Shown here: positions 39,598-48,477 of the stretch, one piece after another
Layout: every line of letters begins with the position of its first letter
Numbering within the stretch: position 1 is the first letter of the stretch
Assembly: GCA_958436995.1 (NCBI GenBank)
Contig: CAUBMI010000003.1
Location: 1 to 64,000, forward strand
Direction: 5' to 3'
DNA: 64,000 nucleotides
Source of the DNA: an uncultured Collinsella sp.
Lineage (GTDB): Bacteria; Actinomycetota; Coriobacteriia; Coriobacteriales; Coriobacteriaceae
Notes under the pieces: generated by a model
Databases searched by the model: none
Told to the model about the DNA's origin: nothing
What the model saw: the letters and a program-made list of their open reading frames with translations, nothing else
Made by a program: the position numbers and the translations under genes

Positions 39598-40702
39598 GAT
39601 GACCGTTGCTATTGCAGCCGGCGGCACGGCAGGACACATTAACCCCGCGCTCGCTTTGGCCGAGGAGCTGCATGACCGTGGCCACCACGTTGTGTTCGTG
39701 GGCCAGTCGCGCAAGCTCGAGGGTCGTTTGGTCCCCGAGGCTGGGTTTGATTTTGTGCCCATTACGGTCACGGGCTTCGACCGTTCCCGTCCCTGGACGG
39801 CGCTGACCTCGCTGTGGCGTGTCAACAAGGCCAAGCGTGCGCTCGCCAGTCATTTCTCAAAGGTCGGCAAGCCCGATGCTGCCATCGGTTTTGGTGCCTA
39901 TGTCGAGGTTCCGCTGCTGGGGTGGTGCAAGGGCGCAGGCGTTCCGTATCTGCTACATGAGCAGAACTCTGTTCCGGGCCTGGCCAACAAGATGATGAAC
40001 TCCCACGCCGCTCGCGTGTGCATCTCGGTGCCGGCAGCGCGCTCGGTCTTTGAGCGCGAAGGTGACCCTGACCACGTGCTCATGACCGGCAACCCCGTAC
40101 GTCGCTCGGTGATCGAGGGCGATCGCGCTCGCGGCCGCAAGGCACTTGGCATTCCCGAGGACGCTACGCTGCTGCTCGTCTTTGGCGGTTCACTTGGCGC
40201 CCAGCACCTCAACGAGCGCGCGGTTTCGCTCAAAAACGAGCTGCTTTCGCGCAAGAACCTCTATGTGTTGCATTCGACGGGTGCCGACGGCTTTGAGGAG
40301 ACCGAGCGCGCTTTGGCGCTGACGCCCGAGGAGGCGAAGCGTTACCGCGTCCAGCCTTACATCGACAACATGGGCGATATGCTGGCTGCTGCCGATTTGG
40401 TGCTCTCGCGTTCGGGTGCATCGAGCGTGGCCGAGATCGCTGCGCTCGCCGTGCCCTCGATACTCGTGCCGTATCCGCATGCGACGGCCGACCACCAAAC
40501 CACCAATGCCCGTTATCTGGTCGACGCCGGGGCCGGCGTGCTCTGTGCCGATGCCGATATCGACGGTTCTGCCTTTGCCGATGAGCTGCTGCACCTGGTC
40601 GATGACGCGGCAGAGCGCGACGTCATGCGTCAGGCGGCGCGTGGTCTGGCTCAGGATAGGGCCGCCGCTCTTCTGGCCGATGCGGTAGAGGGTTTGCGTT
40701 AG
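39587..40702 (+). CDS. murG: UDP-GlcNAc--lipid I N-acetylglucosaminyltransferase
   Basis: Adds GlcNAc to lipid I to form lipid II at the inner face of the membrane. The 371-residue GT28 enzyme has AAGGTAGHINPALALAEEL at the N-terminus, GFGAYVEVPLL, HEQNSVPGLANKM, TGNPVR, FGGSLGAQHLN and RSGASSVAEIAALAVPSILVPYP. GAAGGG precedes the chosen ATG, which lies inside the end of ftsW and implies coupled translation. Confidence 0.97.
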   Translation: MTDKMTVAIAAGGTAGHINPALALAEELHDRGHHVVFVGQSRKLEGRLVPEAGFDFVPITVTGFDRSRPWTALTSLWRVNKAKRALASHFSKVGKPDAAIGFGAYVEVPLLGWCKGAGVPYLLHEQNSVPGLANKMMNSHAARVCISVPAARSVFEREGDPDHVLMTGNPVRRSVIEGDRARGRKALGIPEDATLLLVFGGSLGAQHLNERAVSLKNELLSRKNLYVLHSTGADGFEETERALALTPEEAKRYRVQPYIDNMGDMLAAADLVLSRSGASSVAEIAALAVPSILVPYPHATADHQTTNARYLVDAGAGVLCADADIDGSAFADELLHLVDDAAERDVMRQAARGLAQDRAAALLADAVEGLR

Positions 40703-40799
40703 TTAGACGGGATATCGTCGGTCGCCCTCGCGCTGATGCGGTAGGTGCGGTACAGTTAACGGGTTACAGGCAGTGTTTACGCAAGGAGTACACGAGCAC

Positions 40800-42218
40800 A
40801 TGGCTGATTCCCAGACTGCAACCTCCGCGCCCGAGTTTAAGAGCGCCCACTTTATCGGTATCGGCGGCGCCGGCATGAGCGGCATCGCCCTCGTTCTGCA
40901 CGAGCGCGGTTATGCCGTTACCGGCTCCGACCTTAAGACGTCACGTTATATCCGCCAGCTTACACGCGCTGGTGTGAAGGTGCATGTGGGCCATGAGGCA
41001 GCCACGATCGACGAGGTCAAGCCCGACGTGGTTGTTGTCTCCACCGCTATTCCGGAGTCCAACCCTGAGCTCGTGCGCGCTCGCGAGCTGGGCATTCCCG
41101 TGTGGCCCCGTGCCAAGATGCTCTCTGCTTTGGGCCACGACTACACCACCGTCGCTGTTGCCGGCACGCATGGCAAGACCACCACGTCTTCGATGTGCGC
41201 CACCATGCTCGACCGCATGGGTCTGGATCCGAGCTTCTTGATCGGCGGCATCGTCGAGGGCTATGACACGAACGGCAAGAACGGCTCGGGCGACTACTTT
41301 GTCGCCGAGGCCGACGAGTCCGACAGCTCCTTCCTGTTCCTGAACCCCAACGTAGTCATTGTGACCAACGTCGAGGCCGACCACCTCGATCACTACTCGG
41401 GTATCGAGGAGATCGAGGCAACTTTCGCCAAATTCATGAGCCTGGTGGGCGAGGACGGCACCGTCATCGTCTGTGGTGAGGACCCGCATCTGGTCGAGCT
41501 CGCCAAGTCGACGGGCCGTCACGTGCTTTCCTACGGCTTTGCCGAGAGCAACGACATCGTCTGCGTGCACCCGGATGTCAAGGGCATCCAGAGTGACTTT
41601 ATCGTTCGCTTTGAGGACGGCACTGAGCACGCTGTGGAGATCAAGAGCAACCCCGGTCGCCACAACATGCTCAACGCCACGGCGGTGCTCACCGTCGCCC
41701 ATGTCCTGGGCCTTGACATCGACGCCGCCGCCAAGGCGCTCTCGAGCTTTGAGGGCGTCCGCCGTCGCTTTACCCACGTGGGCGATATCGATGGCATCAC
41801 CGTGGTCGATGATTACGGCCATCACCCCACCGAGATCAAGGCGACGCTTGCTGCCGCTTCCTCGCTGGGCTACAAGCACGTCGATGTCGTGTTCCAGCCG
41901 CACCGCTATTCGCGCCTGCAGGCCCTGTGCGACGACTTTGCCGATGCATTTGCCAATGCCGATAAACTGCTGCTGATTGATGTGTTCTCGGCTGGCGAGA
42001 TGCCCATTCCGGGTGTCACCTCTAAGATGCTTGCCGATACCGTGCGCGCCAAGCATCCTGGCAAGGAGGTCGTGTACTGCTCCAGCCGTCTTGAGCTCAA
42101 TCAGGAGCTCGAGCAGATGGTGGGCGAGGGCGACCTGCTGCTCACCATGGGTGCCGGCGACGTTACGACCGTCGGTCCCGAGTTCATTGAGTATCTGACT
42201 GCCAAGAAAGACGCTTAA
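40800..42218 (+). CDS. murC: UDP-N-acetylmuramate--L-alanine ligase
   Basis: Adds the first amino acid of the stem peptide. The 472-residue protein has FIGIGGAGMSGIALVL, the ATP loop AGTHGKTTTSSM, EADESDSSFLFLNP, NVEADHLDHY and DDYGHHPTEIKATL. AAGGAG lies 11 bases before the ATG; a GTG at 40773 is possible but less likely. In this cluster it follows murG, the order seen in many Gram-positive bacteria. Confidence 0.97.
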   Translation: MADSQTATSAPEFKSAHFIGIGGAGMSGIALVLHERGYAVTGSDLKTSRYIRQLTRAGVKVHVGHEAATIDEVKPDVVVVSTAIPESNPELVRARELGIPVWPRAKMLSALGHDYTTVAVAGTHGKTTTSSMCATMLDRMGLDPSFLIGGIVEGYDTNGKNGSGDYFVAEADESDSSFLFLNPNVVIVTNVEADHLDHYSGIEEIEATFAKFMSLVGEDGTVIVCGEDPHLVELAKSTGRHVLSYGFAESNDIVCVHPDVKGIQSDFIVRFEDGTEHAVEIKSNPGRHNMLNATAVLTVAHVLGLDIDAAAKALSSFEGVRRRFTHVGDIDGITVVDDYGHHPTEIKATLAAASSLGYKHVDVVFQPHRYSRLQALCDDFADAFANADKLLLIDVFSAGEMPIPGVTSKMLADTVRAKHPGKEVVYCSSRLELNQELEQMVGEGDLLLTMGAGDVTTVGPEFIEYLTAKKDA

Positions 42219-42223
42219 GTCTA

Positions 42224-43135
42224 ATGGGTCTGTTTAACGCCGTCATGGCGCTCTCGGGCATGATCGACACGGATGTGATCGAGGACGAGCGCCTTGCGCG
42301 TCATACGAGCTATCGTATCGGCGGCAAGGCCGACCTCTTTGTGACGTGCCATAGCTATCATGCCCTCCGCCGCGCCGTGGCGGTGCTCGATCGCGAGCAG
42401 GTGCCGTGGGTCATCATCGGCAAGGGCTCCAATCTGCTGGTTGCCGATGGCGGTTATCGCGGTGCCGTCATTTCGCTCGGACGTGAGTTTCAGCGCACGG
42501 TTGTTGCCGATGACGGTTGTACGCTGACGGTCGGTGCGGGCGTGATGTTTGCGCGCCTGGTCAACGATGCCCTGTCGCGTAGCCTCTCGGGCCTTGAGTT
42601 TGCCGTTGGCATTCCTGGTTCGGTCGGCGGTGCGATATCCATGAATGCCGGCACACGGACCGAGTGGATTGGCTCGCTGGTTGAGGATGTCGTAACGTTT
42701 GACCCGGCATCCGGTATCAAGCATTATGCGGGGTCCGAGATCACTTGGGACTACCGCGAATGTAGCCTTCCCCGCAATGAGATCATCCTCGAGTGCGTGT
42801 TCAAGCTTAAACCGGCGCCCAAGGCCGACATTCGCGAGCGCATGGAGCGGTACCTGACGAGGCGCAAGCGTACGCAGCCCATGGGTCGCGCATCCTGCGG
42901 GTCTGTCTTTCGCAACCCGCCCGATGCGAGTGTGGGCAAGCTTATCGAGGATTGTGGATTAAAGGGTTTTTCGATTGGCGGCGCGGAAGTTTCGCCCGTT
43001 CACGCTAATTTTATCGTTAATAACGGAACTGCCTCGGCCGATGACGTTGCCGCGGTTATTAGACATGTGCACGGAAAGGTGAGGGAGGCGTATGGCATCG
43101 AGCTCAGACCGGAAGTTAAATTCCTCGGCTTCTAG
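42224..43135 (+). CDS. murB: UDP-N-acetylenolpyruvoylglucosamine reductase
   Basis: FAD enzyme that reduces UDP-GlcNAc-enolpyruvate to UDP-MurNAc. The 303-residue protein belongs to the shorter (type II) group and shows TSYRIGGKADLFV, GKGSNLLVADGGYRG, GIPGSVGGAISMNAG, the catalytic Ser in SCGSVFRNPP and terminal PEVKFLGF. It starts five bases after murC and its last 44 bases overlap the start of ftsQ in another frame. Confidence 0.96.
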   Translation: MGLFNAVMALSGMIDTDVIEDERLARHTSYRIGGKADLFVTCHSYHALRRAVAVLDREQVPWVIIGKGSNLLVADGGYRGAVISLGREFQRTVVADDGCTLTVGAGVMFARLVNDALSRSLSGLEFAVGIPGSVGGAISMNAGTRTEWIGSLVEDVVTFDPASGIKHYAGSEITWDYRECSLPRNEIILECVFKLKPAPKADIRERMERYLTRRKRTQPMGRASCGSVFRNPPDASVGKLIEDCGLKGFSIGGAEVSPVHANFIVNNGTASADDVAAVIRHVHGKVREAYGIELRPEVKFLGF

Positions 43136-44348
43136 AGCATCGAAACCCACCTTCCGCCGCGCCGGAGGGCGTTCCGGCGCGCCTGCCAAACCTCAACGCA
43201 ATACCGTCGCGCACTCTAAGTCTGTCGGGTATGCTCGACAGACCAGTCGTCCGGTCGTCGGCTCGCAGCTCGGTAATCGTCCGGCCGCAAAAAAGTCCTC
43301 GCGTCCCTCGATGACGTCAAAGCCTGTTATGGGCGCCAAGCCTGCCCGTCCCATGGCGGCTCCCAAGCCCTCGACGGGAACTAAAGCGGCGCGTCCAGGT
43401 CGCACGCTGGGCGCATCGAAACCGCGCTCGCTGACATCGGTGCCGGCTACCGCCAAGAAGCCTTCGAGTAAAAAAGGTTTCAACCCGTTATCTTCACTTG
43501 GAGCGATGGCAAATAAAACATCAGACGCCGCTTCTGTCGTTACAGGCAAAGGCAAAATCGTGGGCGGCGTTCTGGCCGTCTTGGCCGTGCTCGTCGTCGT
43601 TGCCATCGTGGTGATCAACTCTGGACTGTTTACTGCCACTGATATTCAGATTCAAGGCAGCGAGCATGTGACGAAGCACGATGCTATCCAGCTGATCGAC
43701 TTGCCCGAGGGAACGTCGCTTTTTAACGTCGATCCCGACCAGATTACCGAGGATCTCAAGCAGAACCCGTGGGTTTCGGGCGTGGATGTCCAGCGCCAGT
43801 TTCCCCATACGCTTATCATCACGCCGACGGAGCGTAAAGTTATCGCCATTGCGTATATCAGCTCCGACGACCTTGCCTGGGCTATCGGAGACGATGACAC
43901 CTGGATCGCCCCGCTGTCGACGTCGGTCGAAGTGGACGACCAGGGCAACGTCATCACGACAGGGCAGGGCTCAAATACCTTGACCGGAATCGATGCCGCG
44001 CTGGCGCTCGCCAAGCATTATGGCGCGGTGTTGTTGACTGATGTCTCGGCGGATGTCGCTCCGGTTTCCGGCCAGGCGGTTAACTCCAAAGCCGTTAAGG
44101 CCGGCCTGGATTATGTGCGTGGTTTTTCGAGCGAGTTCTTGGGACAAGTCAAGGATATTTCCACGCCTTCGGTCGAAGCCATCTCGGCAAACCTCAATAA
44201 CGGCATTGAGGTGTCGCTGGGCGATTCGGACGATATCGCCAAGAAGGAACGCGTAGTCACCAAGTTGCTTTCGCAGGTAGAGGGCGTAACGTATATCAAT
44301 GTGCGCTCTCCGGGCAACTACACATTTAGGAATGCTCCGACCTCGTAG
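43092..44348 (+). CDS. ftsQ: FtsQ/DivIB-like cell division protein
   Basis: Bitopic divisome protein. The 418 residues comprise an unusually long (~150 residue) basic Lys/Ser/Pro-rich cytoplasmic part, one membrane segment (GGVLAVLAVLVVVAIVVINSG), a POTRA domain (FTATDIQIQGSEHVTKHDAI, PWVSGVDVQRQFPHTLIITPTER) and a beta domain. GGGAGG precedes the ATG, which lies inside murB. ftsA, often next to it, is missing. Confidence 0.92.
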   Translation: MASSSDRKLNSSASRASKPTFRRAGGRSGAPAKPQRNTVAHSKSVGYARQTSRPVVGSQLGNRPAAKKSSRPSMTSKPVMGAKPARPMAAPKPSTGTKAARPGRTLGASKPRSLTSVPATAKKPSSKKGFNPLSSLGAMANKTSDAASVVTGKGKIVGGVLAVLAVLVVVAIVVINSGLFTATDIQIQGSEHVTKHDAIQLIDLPEGTSLFNVDPDQITEDLKQNPWVSGVDVQRQFPHTLIITPTERKVIAIAYISSDDLAWAIGDDDTWIAPLSTSVEVDDQGNVITTGQGSNTLTGIDAALALAKHYGAVLLTDVSADVAPVSGQAVNSKAVKAGLDYVRGFSSEFLGQVKDISTPSVEAISANLNNGIEVSLGDSDDIAKKERVVTKLLSQVEGVTYINVRSPGNYTFRNAPTS

Positions 44349-44475
44349 CGCTGGTTGATGCTTTGTTGAGGGGCCATACCACGCCGTTTATCTGGTTTGT
44401 TTGGTTTTCACGGTCAATTATTTGACTGATACGTTCATAATGTGCAAACATAATACGGTTTACCTTTGCATTTAC

Positions 44476-44495
44476 TTTCAACCTGAAGGTTAATG
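44476..44495. promoter_or_regulatory. Palindromic site upstream of ftsZ
   Basis: TTTCAACCTGAAGGTTAATG, with AACCT and AGGTT around GA, ends 52 bases before the ftsZ ATG. Its core matches the site at 29944-29969 upstream of mraZ. It resembles MerR-family operators such as those reported for the actinobacterial regulator FtsR; this assignment is inference. A TATAAC at 44523-44528 could be the ftsZ -10. Confidence 0.5.
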
Positions 44496-44547
44496 TGCGC
44501 AGGGGTCGACCCATGCTATGGCTATAACCTTTGTTCGGAGGACCGAC

Positions 44548-45702
44548 ATGCACGAGACAGAGATCAACAACTACCTTGCCGTCATTAAGGTGGTCGGCGT
44601 CGGCGGCGGCGGTACCAACGCGGTCAATCGAATGATCGAAGAGGGCATCCGCGGCGTCGAGTTTGTTGCCATCAACACCGATGCTCAGGCACTCGCGATC
44701 TCTGATGCCGATATCAAGGTGCACATCGGCACCGACCTTACCCGCGGCTTGGGCGCCGGCGCCAACCCCGAGGTTGGCCGCAAGGCTGCCGATGAGTCCC
44801 GCGACGACATTGCCGAGGCGCTCGCTGGCGCCGACATGGTGTTTATCACCTGCGGTGAGGGCGGTGGCACCGGTACCGGCGCTGCTCCCATCGTTGCCGA
44901 TATCGCGATGAACGAGGTCGGCGCACTGACCGTCGCCGTCGTGACCAAGCCCTTCACCTTCGAGGGCCGCAAGCGTAAGAAGAGCGCCGAGGAGGGCATC
45001 AAGACCCTCTCCGATTGCGTCGACACCATGATCGTCATCCCTAACGATAAGCTGCTCGACATCGCCGAGAAGAAGACCACCATGCTCGAGGCCTTCGCGA
45101 TTGCCGATGGCGTTCTTTCTCAGGGCACCCAGGGCATTACCGACCTCATCACCGTCCCCGGTATCATCAACCTGGACTTCGCCGATGTTAAGACCATCAT
45201 GAAGCAGGCCGGTACCGCCATGATGGGTATCGGTACCTCTTCTGGGGATACTCGTGCCGTCGACGCTGCCCAGCAGGCCATCTCCAGCCCGCTGCTCGAG
45301 AGCTCCATCGATGGTGCCACGCGCGTGCTGCTCTCCATCGCCGGTTCCAAGGACCTGGGCATCCAGGAGATCAGCGACGCCGCCGACGTTGTCGCCAACG
45401 CCGTCGACCCCGAGGCCAACATCATCTTCGGTACCGTTGTCGACGAGTCCCTGGGCGATCAGGTGCGTATCACCGTCATCGCTACGGGCTTCTCCGACTC
45501 CAACGTCAACCGTCAGGATGAGCTCTTTGCTGCTCAGCAGTCTCAGAGCAAGGCCGCTGCCTCCGCTGAGCCGCAGCGCACCGCTCCGGCTGCCAGCCCG
45601 GCTCAGGCCGCTCCGACCCGCAACGTCGGTGGTACCGAGCTGCCCAACTTTGGCAACGACCAGTTCGAGCTTCCCGACTTCCTAAAGCGCGGTAGCTTCT
45701 AG
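44548..45702 (+). CDS. ftsZ: Cell division protein FtsZ
   Basis: Tubulin-like GTPase that forms the division ring. The 384-residue protein has the GTP motif [27 protein letters not shown], the T7 synergy loop [11 protein letters not shown], a Ser/Ala/Pro-rich linker and the C-terminal [11 protein letters not shown], which can serve as the SepF-binding tail. GGAGG precedes the ATG; an earlier in-frame start at 44518 has no such site. A 199-base gap from ftsQ suggests its own promoter. Confidence 0.98.
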   Translation: MHETEINNYLAVIKVVGVGGGGTNAVNRMIEEGIRGVEFVAINTDAQALAISDADIKVHIGTDLTRGLGAGANPEVGRKAADESRDDIAEALAGADMVFITCGEGGGTGTGAAPIVADIAMNEVGALTVAVVTKPFTFEGRKRKKSAEEGIKTLSDCVDTMIVIPNDKLLDIAEKKTTMLEAFAIADGVLSQGTQGITDLITVPGIINLDFADVKTIMKQAGTAMMGIGTSSGDTRAVDAAQQAISSPLLESSIDGATRVLLSIAGSKDLGIQEISDAADVVANAVDPEANIIFGTVVDESLGDQVRITVIATGFSDSNVNRQDELFAAQQSQSKAAASAEPQRTAPAASPAQAAPTRNVGGTELPNFGNDQFELPDFLKRGSF

Positions 45703-45724
45703 TTCGTTTTTCTCAACGACCTGC

Positions 45725-45762
45725 ACGGGGTGTGTCCATTTGGATGCGCCCCGTTTTGTTTC
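45725..45762 (+). terminator. Terminator of ftsZ
   Basis: ACGGGGTGTGTCC pairs with GGATGCGCCCCGT, followed by TTTTGTTTC. Confidence 0.75.
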
Positions 45763-45791
45763 TCGTTTGTAAACGAAAGCCTCCAATCTCC

Positions 45792-45861
45792 TTACGTTCC
45801 CTTTACGTTTGGTCCCTACCGCTGCGGGTATCCTTTTAAGGAAGTATGACAGCCGTATAAA
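45792..45861 (+). promoter_or_regulatory. Candidate PHO box and promoter of pgeF-pst operon
   Basis: TTACGTT at 45792-45798 and again at 45803-45809 are spaced 11 bp, the spacing of PhoB/PhoP direct-repeat boxes. TATAAA at 45856-45861 could be the -10, 52 bases before the pgeF start. Prediction only. Confidence 0.45.
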
Positions 45862-45912
45862 CGCGGACTGCGCGGCGACGCCGCGGTACTTGTGTTATTA
45901 GGAGGCTTTAGT

Positions 45913-46713
45913 ATGGCAGCACGTGCGGACAACGTTTCGCGTGTCGACCATGATGGAGTTACGTTGGTGGAGGGCGCGACATCCGATGTCCGCTTTGCCT
46001 TTACCGAGCGCACCGGTGGTGTTTCCGAAGATGCGTACTCCTCGCTCAACCTGGGCTCGCATGTAGGCGATGACCCCTTTGCAGTTCAAGAAAATCGTCG
46101 TCGAGCGCTCGAAGCTATGGGCGCCACTGAGTGCGAGCATAATCTGCTCGTGCCCAATCAGGTACATGCTGACCATATCGTTACGGTGACTTCGAACGGC
46201 GCCGACGATCTTGAGGCTGTTCGCGAGCAGATTGCCGAGGGCTGCGATGCCATCGTCTGTACGGCGTATAACGTGCCCGTGCTGCTCTGCTTTGCCGACT
46301 GCGTACCCGTGGTGCTGGTGGCCCCCGGCGGATTTGCCGTGGTGCACTCCGGTTGGAAGGGCACGATTGCACGTATTTCTGCCAAGGCGTGCCAGGCGCT
46401 TTGCGATGCTGCCGGCTGCGATGCGAGCGACGTTTCCGCCTATATCGGGCCCCATATCCTGGGTGACGAGTACGAGGTTTCCCAAGAGCTCATGGATCGC
46501 TTTGCCGCCGAGTTTTCGTGCATCGATGCGGGCGCTTCTCGCATGCTCGATCTATCTGCCGCCATTCGTGAGGCGTTGGTAGATATCGGTGTGGACGCGG
46601 ATAATATCGTGGATACCCAGCTTTCGACTGTGCGTCAGAACGACCGCTTTTATTCCTACCGTAACGAGGACGGCACCTGTGGGCGCCATGCCGCGATTGG
46701 CGTGATGCTATGA
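45913..46713 (+). CDS. pgeF: Multicopper polyphenol oxidase/PgeF-like protein (YfiH family)
   Basis: YfiH/DUF152 family. Members act as peptidoglycan editing factors or purine nucleoside phosphorylase/adenosine deaminase-type enzymes. The 266-residue protein has the metal-binding set: His in NQVHADHIV, Cys in FADCVPVVLV and His in VVHSGWKGT. AGGAGG precedes the chosen ATG. In Actinobacteria this gene commonly follows ftsZ, but here its stop overlaps the pstS start (ATGA), tying it to the phosphate operon. Confidence 0.9.
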   Translation: MAARADNVSRVDHDGVTLVEGATSDVRFAFTERTGGVSEDAYSSLNLGSHVGDDPFAVQENRRRALEAMGATECEHNLLVPNQVHADHIVTVTSNGADDLEAVREQIAEGCDAIVCTAYNVPVLLCFADCVPVVLVAPGGFAVVHSGWKGTIARISAKACQALCDAAGCDASDVSAYIGPHILGDEYEVSQELMDRFAAEFSCIDAGASRMLDLSAAIREALVDIGVDADNIVDTQLSTVRQNDRFYSYRNEDGTCGRHAAIGVML

Positions 46714-47546
46714 GAAAGATCGTATCGGTCCTGAGCGCCGCTGTGCTTACGCTTACGCTGTGCGCCTGTTCTTCGGGATCTTCTACCTCTTCCATTACCG
46801 TGGCCGGCTCCACGACCTGCCTTCCTATCGCCGAGATTGCGGCAGAGGGCTTTAAGGAGGAGACCGGCATCGACGTGCTCGTTTCCGGTTTGGGCTCTTC
46901 CGCTGGCATCGAAGCCGTCAGCGCTGGCACGGCCGATATCGCCAGCTCCTCCCGTGGACTCAATGCCGACGAACAGGATCTGGGCCTGACTCCCATCGTC
47001 ATTGCCCACGACGGTATCGCGGTCATCGTGAACGACGATAACCCGGTCGATAACCTCTCGACCGAGCAGCTCCGCGATATCTATGCCGGCAAGATTACTA
47101 ATTGGAAAGAGGTCGGTGGCGAGGACCTGAAGATTCAGGTCATCAACCGAGACGAGGCATCCGGCACGCGTGAAGCATTCCGCACCATCGTGATGGACGG
47201 CACCCCGTTCGATCGCCGCTCGGCCGTTCTTTCGGGCACGGGCCAGGTGCGCGACGTGGTATCTCGTTCGCACGGTGCCATTGGCTACATTTCGCTGGGC
47301 TTCGTCGATAGCCTCAACGCCAAGACCTCGGTCAAGGCCGTCTCGGTCAATCATGTTGAGGCGTCCGAGAAGACGGTCGCGAGCGGCGGCTATCCCATCT
47401 CACGCGACCTTTACTTCTTTGTGAAGGGTGCGCCTTCGCAGCAGGCGCAGGATTACATCGACTATGTGACGTCCGAAAAGATGGACAAGCAGATTCGCGA
47501 GGCGGGCTTTATCCCCGTCACCAACGACGAGAAGGGGAGTGAGTAG
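46710..47546 (+). CDS. pstS: Phosphate ABC transporter substrate-binding lipoprotein PstS
   Basis: Extracellular phosphate-binding lipoprotein. The signal peptide ends in the lipobox TLCAC, with Cys as the lipid anchor, followed by a Ser-rich linker. The mature part has VAGSTTCLPIAEIAAEGF, DIASSSRGL, NRDEASGTREAF and GAIGYISLGFVD, typical of PstS. At 278 residues it is in the normal range. It is translationally coupled to pgeF and followed by pstC. Confidence 0.95.
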   Translation: MRKIVSVLSAAVLTLTLCACSSGSSTSSITVAGSTTCLPIAEIAAEGFKEETGIDVLVSGLGSSAGIEAVSAGTADIASSSRGLNADEQDLGLTPIVIAHDGIAVIVNDDNPVDNLSTEQLRDIYAGKITNWKEVGGEDLKIQVINRDEASGTREAFRTIVMDGTPFDRRSAVLSGTGQVRDVVSRSHGAIGYISLGFVDSLNAKTSVKAVSVNHVEASEKTVASGGYPISRDLYFFVKGAPSQQAQDYIDYVTSEKMDKQIREAGFIPVTNDEKGSE

Positions 47547-47547
47547 C

Positions 47548-48474
47548 ATGGAAGCACAGGAAAACTCCCAGACTGAGCAGAATGGTCAGGCGCCCAAGAA
47601 GCGCGAGCTGGCGCTCGTATCGCGCAGCACCTATATCAAGGAGAAGGCGCTGCAGTGGATCTTCTTTGCCTGCGCGTTCTTGGCGGTTGTTACCGTCATC
47701 CTGATTTTTGTCTTTACCACGTACTCGGCGCTGCCCGTCTTTACCGACATCGGTCTGGCGGACTTCTTTAGCTTTACGTGGGCGCCCTCTGAGGGTCACT
47801 ACGGCATCGTGTCGCTGCTTGCCGGCTCGGGTCTGGTGACCGTCGGCGCGCTCGCCATGGGTGTGCCCCTAGGCGTGGGCACGGCCGTGTATCTGGTCGA
47901 GATCGCCAGCAAGCGCGTGCGCAAGCTCATCAGCCCTGCCGTTGACCTGTTGGCCGGCATCCCTTCTATCATCTATGGCTTCTTTGGCATGATCATCATC
48001 CGCCCGTTTATCGCACAACTGACCGGCGGTCTTGGTTTTGGCGCGCTGACGGCGTGGTTCGTGCTCGCCATTATGATCGTGCCCACCATCACGACGCTTA
48101 CCATCGATGCTCTCAATTCCATTCCCATGGGCATTCGCGAGGCATCGTATGCCATGGGCGCCACCAAGTGGCAGACCATCTATAAGGTCGTGTTACCTGC
48201 CGCCAAGCTGGGTATCGTGGATGCCATCGTGCTGGGTATGGGTCGTGCCATCGGCGAGACCATGGCCGTGCTCATGGTCGTGGGTAACGCCCCGGTTATT
48301 CCCGACAGCATTGCGAGCCCCATCTCGACGCTCACGAGCCAGATCGCGCTCGACATGAGCTATTCCTCGGGTCTGCACCGCTCGGCGCTGTTCGGCATGG
48401 GCGTGGTCCTGTTTATCATCTCCGCCACGCTGGTGGGCATCGTCCGTCTGATTTCCAAGAAGAAGAGGGGGTAG
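47548..48474 (+). CDS. pstC: Phosphate ABC transporter permease PstC
   Basis: Inner-membrane permease subunit for phosphate import, 308 residues with six predicted membrane segments. The coupling loop reads EASYAMGATKWQTIYKVVLPAAKLGIVDAI, and GIPSIIYGFFGM is also typical. GAAGGGGA precedes the chosen ATG; a GTG at 47539 is possible. The pstS reading ends just before it. Confidence 0.95.
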   Translation: MEAQENSQTEQNGQAPKKRELALVSRSTYIKEKALQWIFFACAFLAVVTVILIFVFTTYSALPVFTDIGLADFFSFTWAPSEGHYGIVSLLAGSGLVTVGALAMGVPLGVGTAVYLVEIASKRVRKLISPAVDLLAGIPSIIYGFFGMIIIRPFIAQLTGGLGFGALTAWFVLAIMIVPTITTLTIDALNSIPMGIREASYAMGATKWQTIYKVVLPAAKLGIVDAIVLGMGRAIGETMAVLMVVGNAPVIPDSIASPISTLTSQIALDMSYSSGLHRSALFGMGVVLFIISATLVGIVRLISKKKRG

Positions 48475-48477
48475 GCT

